NCBI GenBank assembly: GCA_017559685.1
Contig: JAFYQY010000071.1
Location: forward strand, 1-5,680
Origin: Alistipes sp.
Lineage (GTDB): Bacteria; Bacteroidota; Bacteroidia; Bacteroidales; Rikenellaceae
Direction: 5' to 3'
Length of the DNA: 5,680 nucleotides
In this document: in pieces, positions 1 to 5,680 of the stretch
Position numbering within the stretch: position 1 is the first letter of the stretch
How the letters are laid out: the number at the start of each line of letters is the position of its first letter
The notes under the pieces: generated by a model
What the model saw: only the letters and a program-made list of their open reading frames with translations
Told to the model about the DNA's origin: nothing
Databases searched by the model: none
Position numbers and translations under genes: made by a program

Positions 1-1785
1 ATTGAGCATTGTGCAGAAGCCCTCAACGAGGAGGTTGGTCTGCACACGACCGAAGTTCTTGTACATATCGGCCGAAGCGGTGAACGAGTGCGAACGCTCC
101 TCACGCAAATCGTCTGCCAAGCGGATACGGGTACGCTCGCCACCTACGATAAGGATGTGCAAATCCTCGTCAAATGCCTGTGGTGCACGGAAGCCCGAGC
201 CGTAAGTAGCACGGAGGTTGATGTTGTGGGTTGGGTTGTAACGCAAAGTTACACGTGGCGAAGGGATGCACAAGAACTTCTTCGCTGTTGCGCTGTACCA
301 ATTATCCAAACGGCCACCCACGAGGAAACCCCACTTGTCGAACTTGAACTCGCCCTGCGCCAAGACGCTCACATTGTGGATGTGTTGCTTGGTCTGCATC
401 GATGTGAAGCCCTTGTTTACATAGCCCACAGGGTTATCGAAGAGGTAGTCGTAGTTGTACTCAATGCCTGTTGTAAGCTCGAAGATGCGTGTGCGGAAGA
501 GGTACTGCGCACCTGTCACAGCGGTTACACCGTCGGTCTTGCCGTAGGCGTCAGGGTCTTGGCCTGCGCCATAGTAGCTCTCACGGTTTGTCGCCTGTGC
601 CGATGCGAAGACGCTGTAGCGGTGGCGTGAGTCGCTCGAAGTACCCTCGTACGAGAGACCTCCGCTGTTGATAAGGTGGTCGGTAGTCTCGGCAATCATC
701 GCCTGGTGTGGAGGAAGGTCGAGAAGGTCGCCACCACGACGGTACTCATTGGTAACGTGGTAATCGAGAGTGATTTTGCTATATGCGCTGGTCTTGATGT
801 AGGCCTGCGTACCGATAGTCTGCGACTTGATGGTCGGAATCTCTACAAAACCGTCGTGATCGTGGTCGTATGCGTCACGGATGCGGCTCTGACCATAGAG
901 AGTAAGTCCAGCCTTGCGATCGTCGGTTACGAGCGATGCGTTCAACGTGGTGTTGTTGTCGAGTGCGCCTGTCACACCAATCGAGGTGATTGAGTGTGCC
1001 AACTCGCCCGAGTTGCGCAATGGCTCCTTGGTGATGATATTGATTGTTCCACCGATAGCCGACGAGCCGAAGAGTGCCGATCCGCCACCACGAACAACCT
1101 CGATGCGCTCCACCATATTTGCAGGAATGTGCTCCAAGCCGTATACACCTGCCAGAGCTGAGAATACGGGGCGAGAGTTGATAAGAATCTGCGAATACTG
1201 ACCCGAGAGACCGTTGATGCGAACCTGTGCAAAACCGCAGTTCTGGCACGAGTTCTCGACACGTACACCTGGCTGGAACGACAAGCCCTCGGCCAAAGTT
1301 GGTGCCGAAACCTTATCCAAAAGGTCGGAATCTACGATATTTACCAACGACGGAGCCTCGCTACGCTTTGTGGCGTTGCGGTTTGCCGATACGACCACTG
1401 CATCGAGCGAAATCTGCTCCTCGAAAGTCTCGAAGTTGAGGTTGATGTCCGATCCGCACTCCACCTCAATCTCTTTGCTTTGGCTGGCGTAGCCGATAGC
1501 CGAGACCGATACTGTGAATTTGCCTACAGGTACGTGGTAAAGTGTGTAGTGACCGGTAGCGTCGGTTGTAGTACCGATTGTAGTGCCGTCAATCGAGACG
1601 GTGATGTATGGAATATGCTCCTTTGTGTTGGAGTCGGTGATGTGTCCGTGAATTGTAGCCTCGCACTTATCTGTTGCGGGGTGGCTGTGGCCGTTCTTGT
1701 GGTGAATTCTGTGAGTGTGATTCTCAGCGAATGCGGTTGCGCACATAACGAGCGCAACAAGTATAGTTGTTGTAAGCTTTTTCAT
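1..1785 (-). CDS. TonB-dependent outer-membrane receptor, N-terminal 595 residues (3' end beyond the window)
   Basis: Reading leftward from the ATG at 1785 the frame stays open to the window edge, so the C-terminal part of the barrel and the stop are missing. Residues 1-20 (MKKLTTTILV ... ATAFA) form a signal peptide. A His-rich stretch follows (about residues 23-35, HTHRIHHKNGHSH). Residues about 43-120 match the carboxypeptidase-regulatory-like beta-sandwich domain common in Bacteroidetes receptors. A TonB-box-like segment DAVVVSANR lies at 129-137. The plug domain runs from about 140 to 255, with C180 and C183 in a CQNCGF motif and the hallmark segment ERIEVVRGGGSALFGSSAIGGTINIITK at its end. 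Barrel strands follow. The family imports siderophores, haem, cobalamin, metals or glycans across the outer membrane using TonB energy. The substrate cannot be read from sequence; the His and Cys residues make a metal or metal complex my preferred guess. No SusD-like partner is visible, which argues against a glycan system. Only one ATG fits the signal peptide. It is probably cotranscribed with the small Cys-rich gene 66 bases upstream. Confidence -1.
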   Translation of the reverse strand, partial: MKKLTTTILVALVMCATAFAENHTHRIHHKNGHSHPATDKCEATIHGHITDSNTKEHIPYITVSIDGTTIGTTTDATGHYTLYHVPVGKFTVSVSAIGYASQSKEIEVECGSDINLNFETFEEQISLDAVVVSANRNATKRSEAPSLVNIVDSDLLDKVSAPTLAEGLSFQPGVRVENSCQNCGFAQVRINGLSGQYSQILINSRPVFSALAGVYGLEHIPANMVERIEVVRGGGSALFGSSAIGGTINIITKEPLRNSGELAHSITSIGVTGALDNNTTLNASLVTDDRKAGLTLYGQSRIRDAYDHDHDGFVEIPTIKSQTIGTQAYIKTSAYSKITLDYHVTNEYRRGGDLLDLPPHQAMIAETTDHLINSGGLSYEGTSSDSRHRYSVFASAQATNRESYYGAGQDPDAYGKTDGVTAVTGAQYLFRTRIFELTTGIEYNYDYLFDNPVGYVNKGFTSMQTKQHIHNVSVLAQGEFKFDKWGFLVGGRLDNWYSATAKKFLCIPSPRVTLRYNPTHNINLRATYGSGFRAPQAFDEDLHILIVGGERTRIRLADDLREERSHSFTASADMYKNFGRVQTNLLVEGFCTMLN

Positions 1786-1791
1786 TTTATG

Positions 1792-1864
1792 TTGTTTATC
1801 GATAATACAAAGTAGGGCATTCGGGCTCTTAGGCTCGAATGTGATGTTGTGTTACGATAAACAA
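1792..1864 (-). promoter_or_regulatory. Long interrupted inverted repeat between the small Cys-rich gene and the receptor gene
   Basis: TTGTTTATCG at 1792-1801 is a perfect 10-base inverted match to CGATAAACAA at 1855-1864. Skipping one base (1802), pairing continues between 1803-1810 and 1847-1854 with one non-Watson-Crick position (1806/1851). Inside lies a second inverted repeat, CATTCG at 1818-1823 with CGAATG at 1836-1841; two more GC pairs inside it (1825/1834 and 1826/1833) are separated by a mismatch. The left arm ends 6 bases before the receptor ATG. The right arm covers the last codons of the upstream gene, and its stop codon (1852-1854) lies within the paired region. In mRNA this would form a branched-free stem that hides the region just upstream of the receptor start. 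A translating ribosome ending at 1852 would open it, so a role in translational coupling or attenuation is plausible. This is inferred from pairing only; the 1806/1851 position is an A-C mismatch in the minus-strand RNA. Confidence -1.
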
Positions 1865-2181
1865 GGAGGCCCTCGGAGCGAGGAGGTGACAACGATGCGG
1901 TTTGCCGAGGTGGTCGGAACTACCTCGAACTCGCAGAGCAGTGTTGTGATGATTGGGTTGTACTCGAAGAACTCGGCCTCGGTGGCTACAAAATCTTCAG
2001 CGTGACAGATAGGACAGTTACAGAACAAAATCTCGCAGTCGTGCGAAACGTGCTCGCTGCAAGCGTAGATATCGAAGAAACCTCTGTCGTGTGTGAGATA
2101 GACTCTACTTGATACTGCTGCAAGCATCAGTATTGCAAGTAGATAAGAGAAGTTTCTTTTATGTTTGTTTATCTGTTTCAC
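1852..2181 (-). CDS. Small Cys/His-rich exported or membrane-anchored protein upstream of the receptor
   Basis: 109 residues when read from the GTG at 2181. The N-terminus is basic (KQINKHKRN), followed by a hydrophobic segment at about residues 11-25 (FSYLLAILMLAAVSS), which fits a signal peptide or membrane anchor. The rest carries seven cysteines (41, 49, 54, 56, 59, 83, 107), with a dense cluster HDCEILFCNCPICHAEDF at 47-64, and it ends in LRGPPCLS. Small Bacteroidetes proteins with a CxxC-type centre and a C-terminal RGPP-like motif are often found beside TonB-dependent receptors; I recall such families (HYC_CC_PP / DUF6769-like) but cannot confirm membership. The function is unknown. 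Metal binding or handing a metal to or from the receptor is a reasonable inference. Start choice: an in-frame TTG at 2196 lies directly against the -7 promoter box and would not be transcribed, while the first internal ATG (2127) would delete the charged N-terminus. GTG is therefore preferred, with moderate confidence. Confidence -1.
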   Translation of the reverse strand: MKQINKHKRNFSYLLAILMLAAVSSRVYLTHDRGFFDIYACSEHVSHDCEILFCNCPICHAEDFVATEAEFFEYNPIITTLLCEFEVVPTTSANRIVVTSSLRGPPCLS

Positions 2182-2185
2182 GGCG

Positions 2186-2193
2186 CAAAAGTA
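2186..2193 (-). promoter_or_regulatory. Bacteroidetes -7 promoter box for the small Cys-rich gene and receptor
   Basis: On the minus strand the bases read TACTTTTG, an exact match to the Bacteroidetes primary sigma factor consensus TAnnTTTG. The box is followed by the C often seen in such promoters. No convincing -33 TTTG was found 17-23 bases upstream, where the DNA is nearly pure A/T. The predicted start of transcription (about 2182-2183) falls almost on the GTG proposed as the start codon. Confidence -1.
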
Positions 2194-2201
2194 CAAACTT
2201 T

Positions 2202-2234
2202 AATTAAAAATTAAAAATTTGAGAATTAAAAATT
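2202..2234. repeat. Three copies of AATTAAAAATT in the divergent promoter region
   Basis: The 11-mer AATTAAAAATT occurs at 2202-2212, 2209-2219 (overlapping the first by four bases) and 2224-2234. The last copy sits inside the near-palindrome AGAATT-AAA-AATTCT at 2222-2236. The first and third copies are 22 bases apart, about two helical turns. The block lies between two divergent -7 boxes (2186-2193 minus, 2281-2288 plus). It could be an AT-rich upstream activating tract or a regulator site, but simple AT-rich sequence of this kind is common between Bacteroidetes genes, so the functional reading is weak. Confidence -1.
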
Positions 2235-2280
2235 CTTCAAAAAACTCGGTGTTGGCGTTCTCAACTACCAACTTTTTTTG

Positions 2281-2288
2281 TATATTTG
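2281..2288 (+). promoter_or_regulatory. Bacteroidetes -7 promoter box for glgB
   Basis: TATATTTG matches TAnnTTTG exactly and lies 30 bases before the glgB ATG, predicting a leader of about 27 bases. A T-run (2273-2279) precedes the box. No good -33 TTTG stands at the usual spacing; the nearest TTG (2252-2254) is 26 bases away, which is too far. Confidence -1.
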
Positions 2289-2318
2289 TAGATAGATTTT
2301 CTTTAATTTTCGGAAATT

Positions 2319-4349
2319 ATGGCATTGGAGGAGAAGAAACAATTGGCAATGGTTGCCGAGGATGAGTGGTTGCAACCCGTCGAGGAGGCTGTGAATGCAC
2401 GATACGAGATGTATTGCGAGCACCTTGCCGATATTGAGCGCAACGGCTCGATTGTCGATTATGCAAACGGCTATCGCTATTTCGGCTGGCAGTACGACGA
2501 GGATATGTCGGGCTGGTGGTTTCGTGAGTGGCTGCCTGCGGCGAGCGATGTCTATATCTTTGGCGATTTCAACAATTGGCAACGTACCCAACTACGTCTG
2601 AGCAAGGATGTGCACGGTGTGTGGAGTATCTTCCTGCCCGATGCGATGTACTCCTATCGTCTCACACACGGCTCGTTGTATAAACTCCATATCCACGGCC
2701 AAAATGGCTGGCACGACCGTATTCCTGCCTATGCCACACGCCTTATTCAAGACGATACCACGAAGAACTACTCGGCGCAGTTTTGGATTCCGCAGCCATT
2801 CGATTGGGGCGAGGATAAGTTGGTCGTAGATAAGGAGAATCTGCTGATTTACGAGACCCACATCGGTATGTCCTCCGAGAAGGAGGGTGTAAGCACCTAT
2901 AAGGAGTTCGAAAAGAGTGTCTTGCCACGAGTTAAAAAGGCGGGCTATAACGCCATCCAGGTTATGGCTATTGCCGAGCACCCTTATTACGGCTCGTTTG
3001 GTTACCACGTGGCGAATTTCTTTGCGCCATCGTCACGCTTCGGTACTCCCGAGGAGTTGAAGTCGTTGGTGCGCAAGGCGCATAAGTTGGGTATTGCCGT
3101 GATTATGGATATTGTTCACGCTCACTACGTTAAGAACTTCAACGAGGGTATCAACGAACTTGACGGCTCGCCAAATCAATACTCGAAGGAGGGCGATGCA
3201 GGATATCAGCCATATTGGGATTCGAAGATTTTCGACTATGGCAAGCGTGAGGTGGAGCACTTCCTCCTCTCGAACGTGAAATATTGGCTCGATGAGTACC
3301 ATTTCGACGGCTACCGCTTCGACGGTGTAACCTCGATGATATACCATCACCACGGATATACCGACTTCGATTGCCGTGAGAAGTTCTTCGACGAGGGTGT
3401 CAATCGTGACGCCTTGGTCTATCTCTCGTTGGCGAATAAGCTCGTTCACGACTTCCGCCCCGAGGCTGTAACTATCGCCGAGGATGTTAGCGGTATGCCG
3501 GGTATGTGTCGCACAATCGAAGATGGAGGTATCGGTTTCGACTTCCGCTTGGGTATGGCAATTCCCGACTTTTGGATCAAGTTGCTCGAGGATGAGACCG
3601 ACGAGAATTGGAATATCGAGGAGATTTGGAGTGTGATGACCAACCGTCTGCCGAAGGTTAAGACTGTGGCCTACGCCGAGTCGCACGACCAGGCAATGGT
3701 GGGCGATAAGACTATCGCTTTCCGCCTGATGGACAAGGAGATGTACTTTGCGATGAATAAGGGCTCGGAGAACTTGGAGGTGGAGCGAGGTATGGCTCTC
3801 CACAAGATGATTCGACTGATGACTATCGCTACGGGTGGCGACGCCTACCTCTGCTTTATGGGTAACGAGTTCGGACACCCCGAGTGGATCGACTTCCCTC
3901 GTGAGGGTAACGATTGGAGCTATGCCCACGCACGTCGTCAGTGGTCGTTGGCCGATAACGGCTTCTTGCGCTACGGACAGCTCGGCTTATTCGATAAGGA
4001 GATGCTGAAGGTTGTCAAGAAATATAAGGTTTTGTCGGACGGATACCCTTATAAGTGGCACTCCGACCACGAAAACCAGACTATAGCCTTCTCGCATAAG
4101 GGTTTGTACTTTGTCTTTAACTGGAGTCCGTCGAACTCTTGCCCAGACTACCGTGTGGAGGTGCCGTGGGCAGGAAAATATACCGTCGAACTCTCTACTG
4201 ACGAGAGTCGCTTTGGAGGCTTCGATCGCCAGGTGAAGGGACAGGAACACTTCTCCGAGACGATTAAGGACGAGTGGGGTAATCCGCACCACTTTATTCA
4301 AATCTACAATACTGCCCGTACGGCGTTAGTTCTAAAGTGGCACAAATAA
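2319..4349 (+). CDS. glgB: 1,4-alpha-glucan (glycogen) branching enzyme, GH13_8-like
   Basis: The 676-residue protein should cut alpha-1,4 glucan chains and re-attach the piece through alpha-1,6 links (EC 2.4.1.18), making branched glycogen in the cytoplasm. The CBM48-type N-terminal domain (about 60-150) contains FGDFNNWQ at 81-88. The GH13 barrel shows all four conserved regions: DIVHAHYVKN at 264-273 (D264, H269), DGYRFDGVTSM with R333 and nucleophile D335, TIAEDVSGMP with acid/base E388, and AYAESHDQAMVGDKT with H456 and D457. The segment TSMIYHHHG and the length of about 680 residues are typical of the eukaryote-like GH13_8 branch rather than the longer enterobacterial GlgB. A C-terminal beta-domain (about 580-676) contains YFVFNWSPSNSCPDYRV. 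The chain appears complete, with no frameshift and every catalytic residue present. No other glycogen gene is in view and it is probably transcribed alone, from the -7 box 30 bases upstream to the hairpin just after its stop. The ATG at 2319 fits the family N-terminus and the promoter position. Confidence -1.
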   Translation: MALEEKKQLAMVAEDEWLQPVEEAVNARYEMYCEHLADIERNGSIVDYANGYRYFGWQYDEDMSGWWFREWLPAASDVYIFGDFNNWQRTQLRLSKDVHGVWSIFLPDAMYSYRLTHGSLYKLHIHGQNGWHDRIPAYATRLIQDDTTKNYSAQFWIPQPFDWGEDKLVVDKENLLIYETHIGMSSEKEGVSTYKEFEKSVLPRVKKAGYNAIQVMAIAEHPYYGSFGYHVANFFAPSSRFGTPEELKSLVRKAHKLGIAVIMDIVHAHYVKNFNEGINELDGSPNQYSKEGDAGYQPYWDSKIFDYGKREVEHFLLSNVKYWLDEYHFDGYRFDGVTSMIYHHHGYTDFDCREKFFDEGVNRDALVYLSLANKLVHDFRPEAVTIAEDVSGMPGMCRTIEDGGIGFDFRLGMAIPDFWIKLLEDETDENWNIEEIWSVMTNRLPKVKTVAYAESHDQAMVGDKTIAFRLMDKEMYFAMNKGSENLEVERGMALHKMIRLMTIATGGDAYLCFMGNEFGHPEWIDFPREGNDWSYAHARRQWSLADNGFLRYGQLGLFDKEMLKVVKKYKVLSDGYPYKWHSDHENQTIAFSHKGLYFVFNWSPSNSCPDYRVEVPWAGKYTVELSTDESRFGGFDRQVKGQEHFSETIKDEWGNPHHFIQIYNTARTALVLKWHK

Positions 4350-4353
4350 ACAA

Positions 4354-4384
4354 AAATAGGCTATCCGATGTGGGTAGCCTATTT
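4354..4384. terminator. Bidirectional intrinsic terminator between glgB and the DUF5020-type gene
   Basis: AAATAGGCTA (4354-4363) pairs perfectly with TAGCCTATTT (4375-4384). Three further inner pairs (4364-4366 with 4372-4374, one of them G-U) leave a 5-base loop GATGT, giving a stem of about 13 pairs. The stem begins 4 bases after the glgB stop and lies 16 bases beyond the stop of the convergent gene. Read rightward it is followed by TGTTG after TATTT. Read leftward it is followed by a better U-rich tract (TATTTTTGTTTATTTG). It should therefore end both converging transcripts. Confidence -1.
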
Positions 4385-4400
4385 GTTGTATGTGACTTGT

Positions 4401-5105
4401 TTAGAATGTCCACTTGATAGCGGCAGTAGGGATGGCGTAGAAGCCCGGGTCAACGAAGTTGTTCGACAACTCGACCTCGGTACCGATGCTCAGATTGAAC
4501 TTCTCGCAACCCTTGATAGCGTTGAAGTTAAACCACAACTGCGGCTCGGCCATAATGATATATTCGGTGTTGCCCCAATGCTCTCGCCAAAAATCGATAA
4601 AGCCCGAGAAACTCATATATCCTTTGAGGAATGTGATGCCCCATACGGCTGTGATTTGGAAGTTGTGAATCGACATAGCATTGTTGGGGATAAGCTTGTA
4701 CGAAGCGGTGAGAGACCAGGTCTTTGTGTAGTCCTTTGAGTGTCCCGAGTAGGTTGCACCAAAGAGGAAGGCGTCGTCGTAGGTACCCCAAACTCCGCTC
4801 ACACCACCATTGTACTCGACGTGTGCCGAGAGCCAATTCAACTTCGAATTTTGCCAAAAGTTGAGCTCACGTGAAATCTCCCAATATGCCTTATTTATAC
4901 CTCTGTAGTACTCCATATCGACGAAGAAGAAGGTCGAACCAAACTTGTCGGCTCGGAACATTTCGACGGTCGACACGAGTGAAGGACGAGATGCCTTGGT
5001 CTCCGACTTGTAAAGGTGGTGACCGAAGTCGTAGTGGAGTTGCACATTCTGCGCATTTGCTGAAAAACCAGCAATAATGAACACTAACAATAAAAATCTT
5101 TTCAT
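4401..5105 (-). CDS. DUF5020-type outer-membrane beta-barrel protein
   Basis: 234 residues, complete. Residues 1-18 (MKRFLLLVFIIAGFSANA) are a clear signal peptide with likely cleavage before Q19. The mature protein is rich in alternating aromatic strands. It contains LHYDFG near the N-terminus, the conserved-looking STVEMFRADKFGSTFFFVDMEYYRG, AYWEISRELNFW, HVEYNGG, FSGFIDFWREHWG, and GTEVELSNNF near the end. It stops in KWTF; a terminal Phe is the usual signal for BAM-assisted insertion of outer-membrane barrels. I recognise this pattern as the Bacteroidetes DUF5020 family, which resembles the Tsx nucleoside-channel type of small 12-strand barrel. A channel role is inferred and the substrate is unknown. 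It has its own -7 box (5162-5169) and a shared terminator with glgB, so it seems monocistronic. It is divergent from the peptide-transporter gene, which may or may not mean joint regulation. Confidence -1.
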   Translation of the reverse strand: MKRFLLLVFIIAGFSANAQNVQLHYDFGHHLYKSETKASRPSLVSTVEMFRADKFGSTFFFVDMEYYRGINKAYWEISRELNFWQNSKLNWLSAHVEYNGGVSGVWGTYDDAFLFGATYSGHSKDYTKTWSLTASYKLIPNNAMSIHNFQITAVWGITFLKGYMSFSGFIDFWREHWGNTEYIIMAEPQLWFNFNAIKGCEKFNLSIGTEVELSNNFVDPGFYAIPTAAIKWTF

Positions 5106-5131
5106 AGAAGTTATTATTTGAGAAATTTCGC

Positions 5132-5146
5132 CCTCATATATTGAGG
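5132..5146 (-). promoter_or_regulatory. Small hairpin in the leader of the DUF5020-type gene
   Basis: CCTCA (5132-5136) pairs with TGAGG (5142-5146) around a 5-base loop. It lies in the predicted leader of about 50 bases, 27 bases upstream of the ATG. The stem is only 5 base pairs long, so a regulatory role is uncertain. Confidence -1.
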
Positions 5147-5161
5147 AGAGCTTTCGGGGTG

Positions 5162-5169
5162 CAAAGATA
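5162..5169 (-). promoter_or_regulatory. Bacteroidetes -7 promoter box for the DUF5020-type gene
   Basis: The minus strand reads TATCTTTG, an exact TAnnTTTG match. It predicts a transcript start near 5158 and a leader of about 53 bases. No clear -33 TTTG was found at the normal distance. Confidence -1.
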
Positions 5170-5204
5170 GCAATAGTTTTTCAATGTGCCATAGTTTACT
5201 CTTT

Positions 5205-5234
5205 TTTGTATTTACAAAAATTGTTGTATCTTTG
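5205..5234 (+). promoter_or_regulatory. Complete Bacteroidetes promoter (-33 and -7) for the POT transporter gene
   Basis: TTTG at 5205-5208 and TATCTTTG at 5227-5234 are separated by 18 bases, matching the TTTG / TAnnTTTG arrangement of the Bacteroidetes housekeeping sigma factor. This is the best promoter in the window. The predicted leader is about 42 bases and very A/T-rich just before the ATG, as expected for starts in this phylum that lack a Shine-Dalgarno sequence. Confidence -1.
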
Positions 5235-5280
5235 TTCCGAAATTGGAATTTTATTTATTAACTAAAAACTTATAATTATT

Positions 5281-5680
5281 ATGTTCAAAGGACATCCAAA
5301 AGCCCTTTACGCCTTGGCTCTTGCTAATACAGGTGAGCGTTTTGGCTACTACACAATGTTGGCTGTGTTTGCTTTGTTCCTTCGTGCTAACTTCGGTTTG
5401 GACGCAGGTGTAGCAGGTGCAATCTACAGCACCTTCCTCGGTCTCGTATACTTTATGCCGCTCTTTGGTGGTATCTTGGCCGACAAGTTTGGTTATGGTA
5501 AGATGGTTACCATCGGTATCTCGGTTATGTTCCTCGGATACCTTCTCCTCTCGTTGCCTCTCGGTGGCGACACTGTGGCTATGGTGGCAATGATTGGTGC
5601 ATTGCTCTTTATTTCGGTAGGTACAGGTCTCTTCAAGGGTAACTTGCAGGTTATGGTAGGTAATCTCTACGACGATCCTC
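5281..5680 (+). CDS. POT/PTR-family proton-coupled oligopeptide symporter, N-terminal 133 residues (continues past the window)
   Basis: The frame opens at ATG 5281 and is still open at the right edge. The visible part covers roughly the first four transmembrane helices of a 12-14 helix major-facilitator carrier in the inner membrane, which would import di- and tripeptides with protons. Diagnostic parts are ANTGERFGYYTM at 15-26 (the ExxERFxYY region of helix 1), GGILADKFGYGK at 63-74 (the loop between helices 2 and 3, with D68), and VGTGLFKGNLQVMVGNLYDD at 113-132, in which K119 corresponds to the conserved helix-4 lysine. The position of the first Glu of ExxER is Asn16, while E19 and R20 are kept. 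Similar ANxGERFGxYTM forms are, as I recall, usual in Bacteroidetes members, so this is probably a subfamily trait and not damage. The peptide substrate is inferred from the family. The gene is preceded by a strong promoter and is divergent from the DUF5020-type gene. Confidence -1.
   Translation, partial: MFKGHPKALYALALANTGERFGYYTMLAVFALFLRANFGLDAGVAGAIYSTFLGLVYFMPLFGGILADKFGYGKMVTIGISVMFLGYLLLSLPLGGDTVAMVAMIGALLFISVGTGLFKGNLQVMVGNLYDDP

Noticed and set aside
88..630. Open frame of 180 codons on the plus strand
   Set aside because: It is antisense to the TonB-dependent receptor, whose frame is open across the whole region with family motifs. It has no promoter and no recognisable domain.
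1804..1818. Possible separate promoter for the receptor (minus strand CTACTTTG)
   Set aside because: It has one base too few between TA and TTTG to fit TAnnTTTG and no -33 element, and it lies within the inverted-repeat structure. Cotranscription from 2186-2193 is the simpler reading.
2194..2196. TTG start giving a 114-residue version of the small Cys-rich protein
   Set aside because: The codon immediately adjoins the -7 box and lies upstream of the predicted transcription start, so it should not be in the mRNA.
3033..3929. Long open frame of 298 codons on the minus strand inside glgB
   Set aside because: It lies wholly antisense to a well-supported branching enzyme with all catalytic motifs. 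Its translation shows no recognisable domain and reflects the codon bias of the sense gene.
4368..4739. Open frame of 123 codons on the plus strand after glgB
   Set aside because: It starts inside the terminator hairpin and is antisense to the DUF5020-type gene, which has a signal peptide and a barrel-type C-terminus.

Overview
The window looks like chromosomal DNA of a gut-type Bacteroidales bacterium. Three things point there: four -7 boxes of the Bacteroidetes form TAnnTTTG lie in the intergenic regions, gene starts lack Shine-Dalgarno sequences, and the gene families are typical of the phylum (a TonB-dependent receptor with a carboxypeptidase-regulatory-like N-terminus, a DUF5020-type outer-membrane protein, a short-form GH13 branching enzyme, a POT carrier beginning FKGHPKAL). 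Coding DNA favours TCG, GAG and CTC codons. A Rikenellaceae/Alistipes-like origin is possible but is only an impression.

Layout. Positions 1-1785 (minus) hold the first 595 codons of a TonB-dependent receptor that runs off the left edge. Upstream of it, on the same strand, is a small Cys/His-rich exported or membrane-anchored protein (1852-2181). The two probably form one transcription unit. The gap between them, plus the last codons of the small gene, contains a long interrupted inverted repeat that could couple translation of the two. A divergent AT-rich promoter region (about 2186-2318) separates this pair from glgB (2319-4349, plus), a complete glycogen branching enzyme. glgB converges on a DUF5020-type outer-membrane beta-barrel gene (4401-5105, minus), with a strong hairpin between them that should act as a terminator in both directions. 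A second divergent promoter region (5106-5280) leads into a POT-family proton/peptide symporter (5281 to the right edge, plus), of which 133 codons are visible.

How they work together. Only the receptor and the small Cys-rich protein look like a functional pair. The His-rich mature N-terminus and CxxC plug of the receptor, and the seven cysteines of the small protein, suggest uptake or sensing of a metal or metal complex; this is inference. glgB, the DUF5020 gene and the transporter each have their own promoter and look like separate metabolic or envelope genes. No mobile element, CRISPR array, tRNA or rRNA was seen. No clearly new multi-gene system is present; the receptor/small-protein operon with its intergenic structure is the most interesting part.
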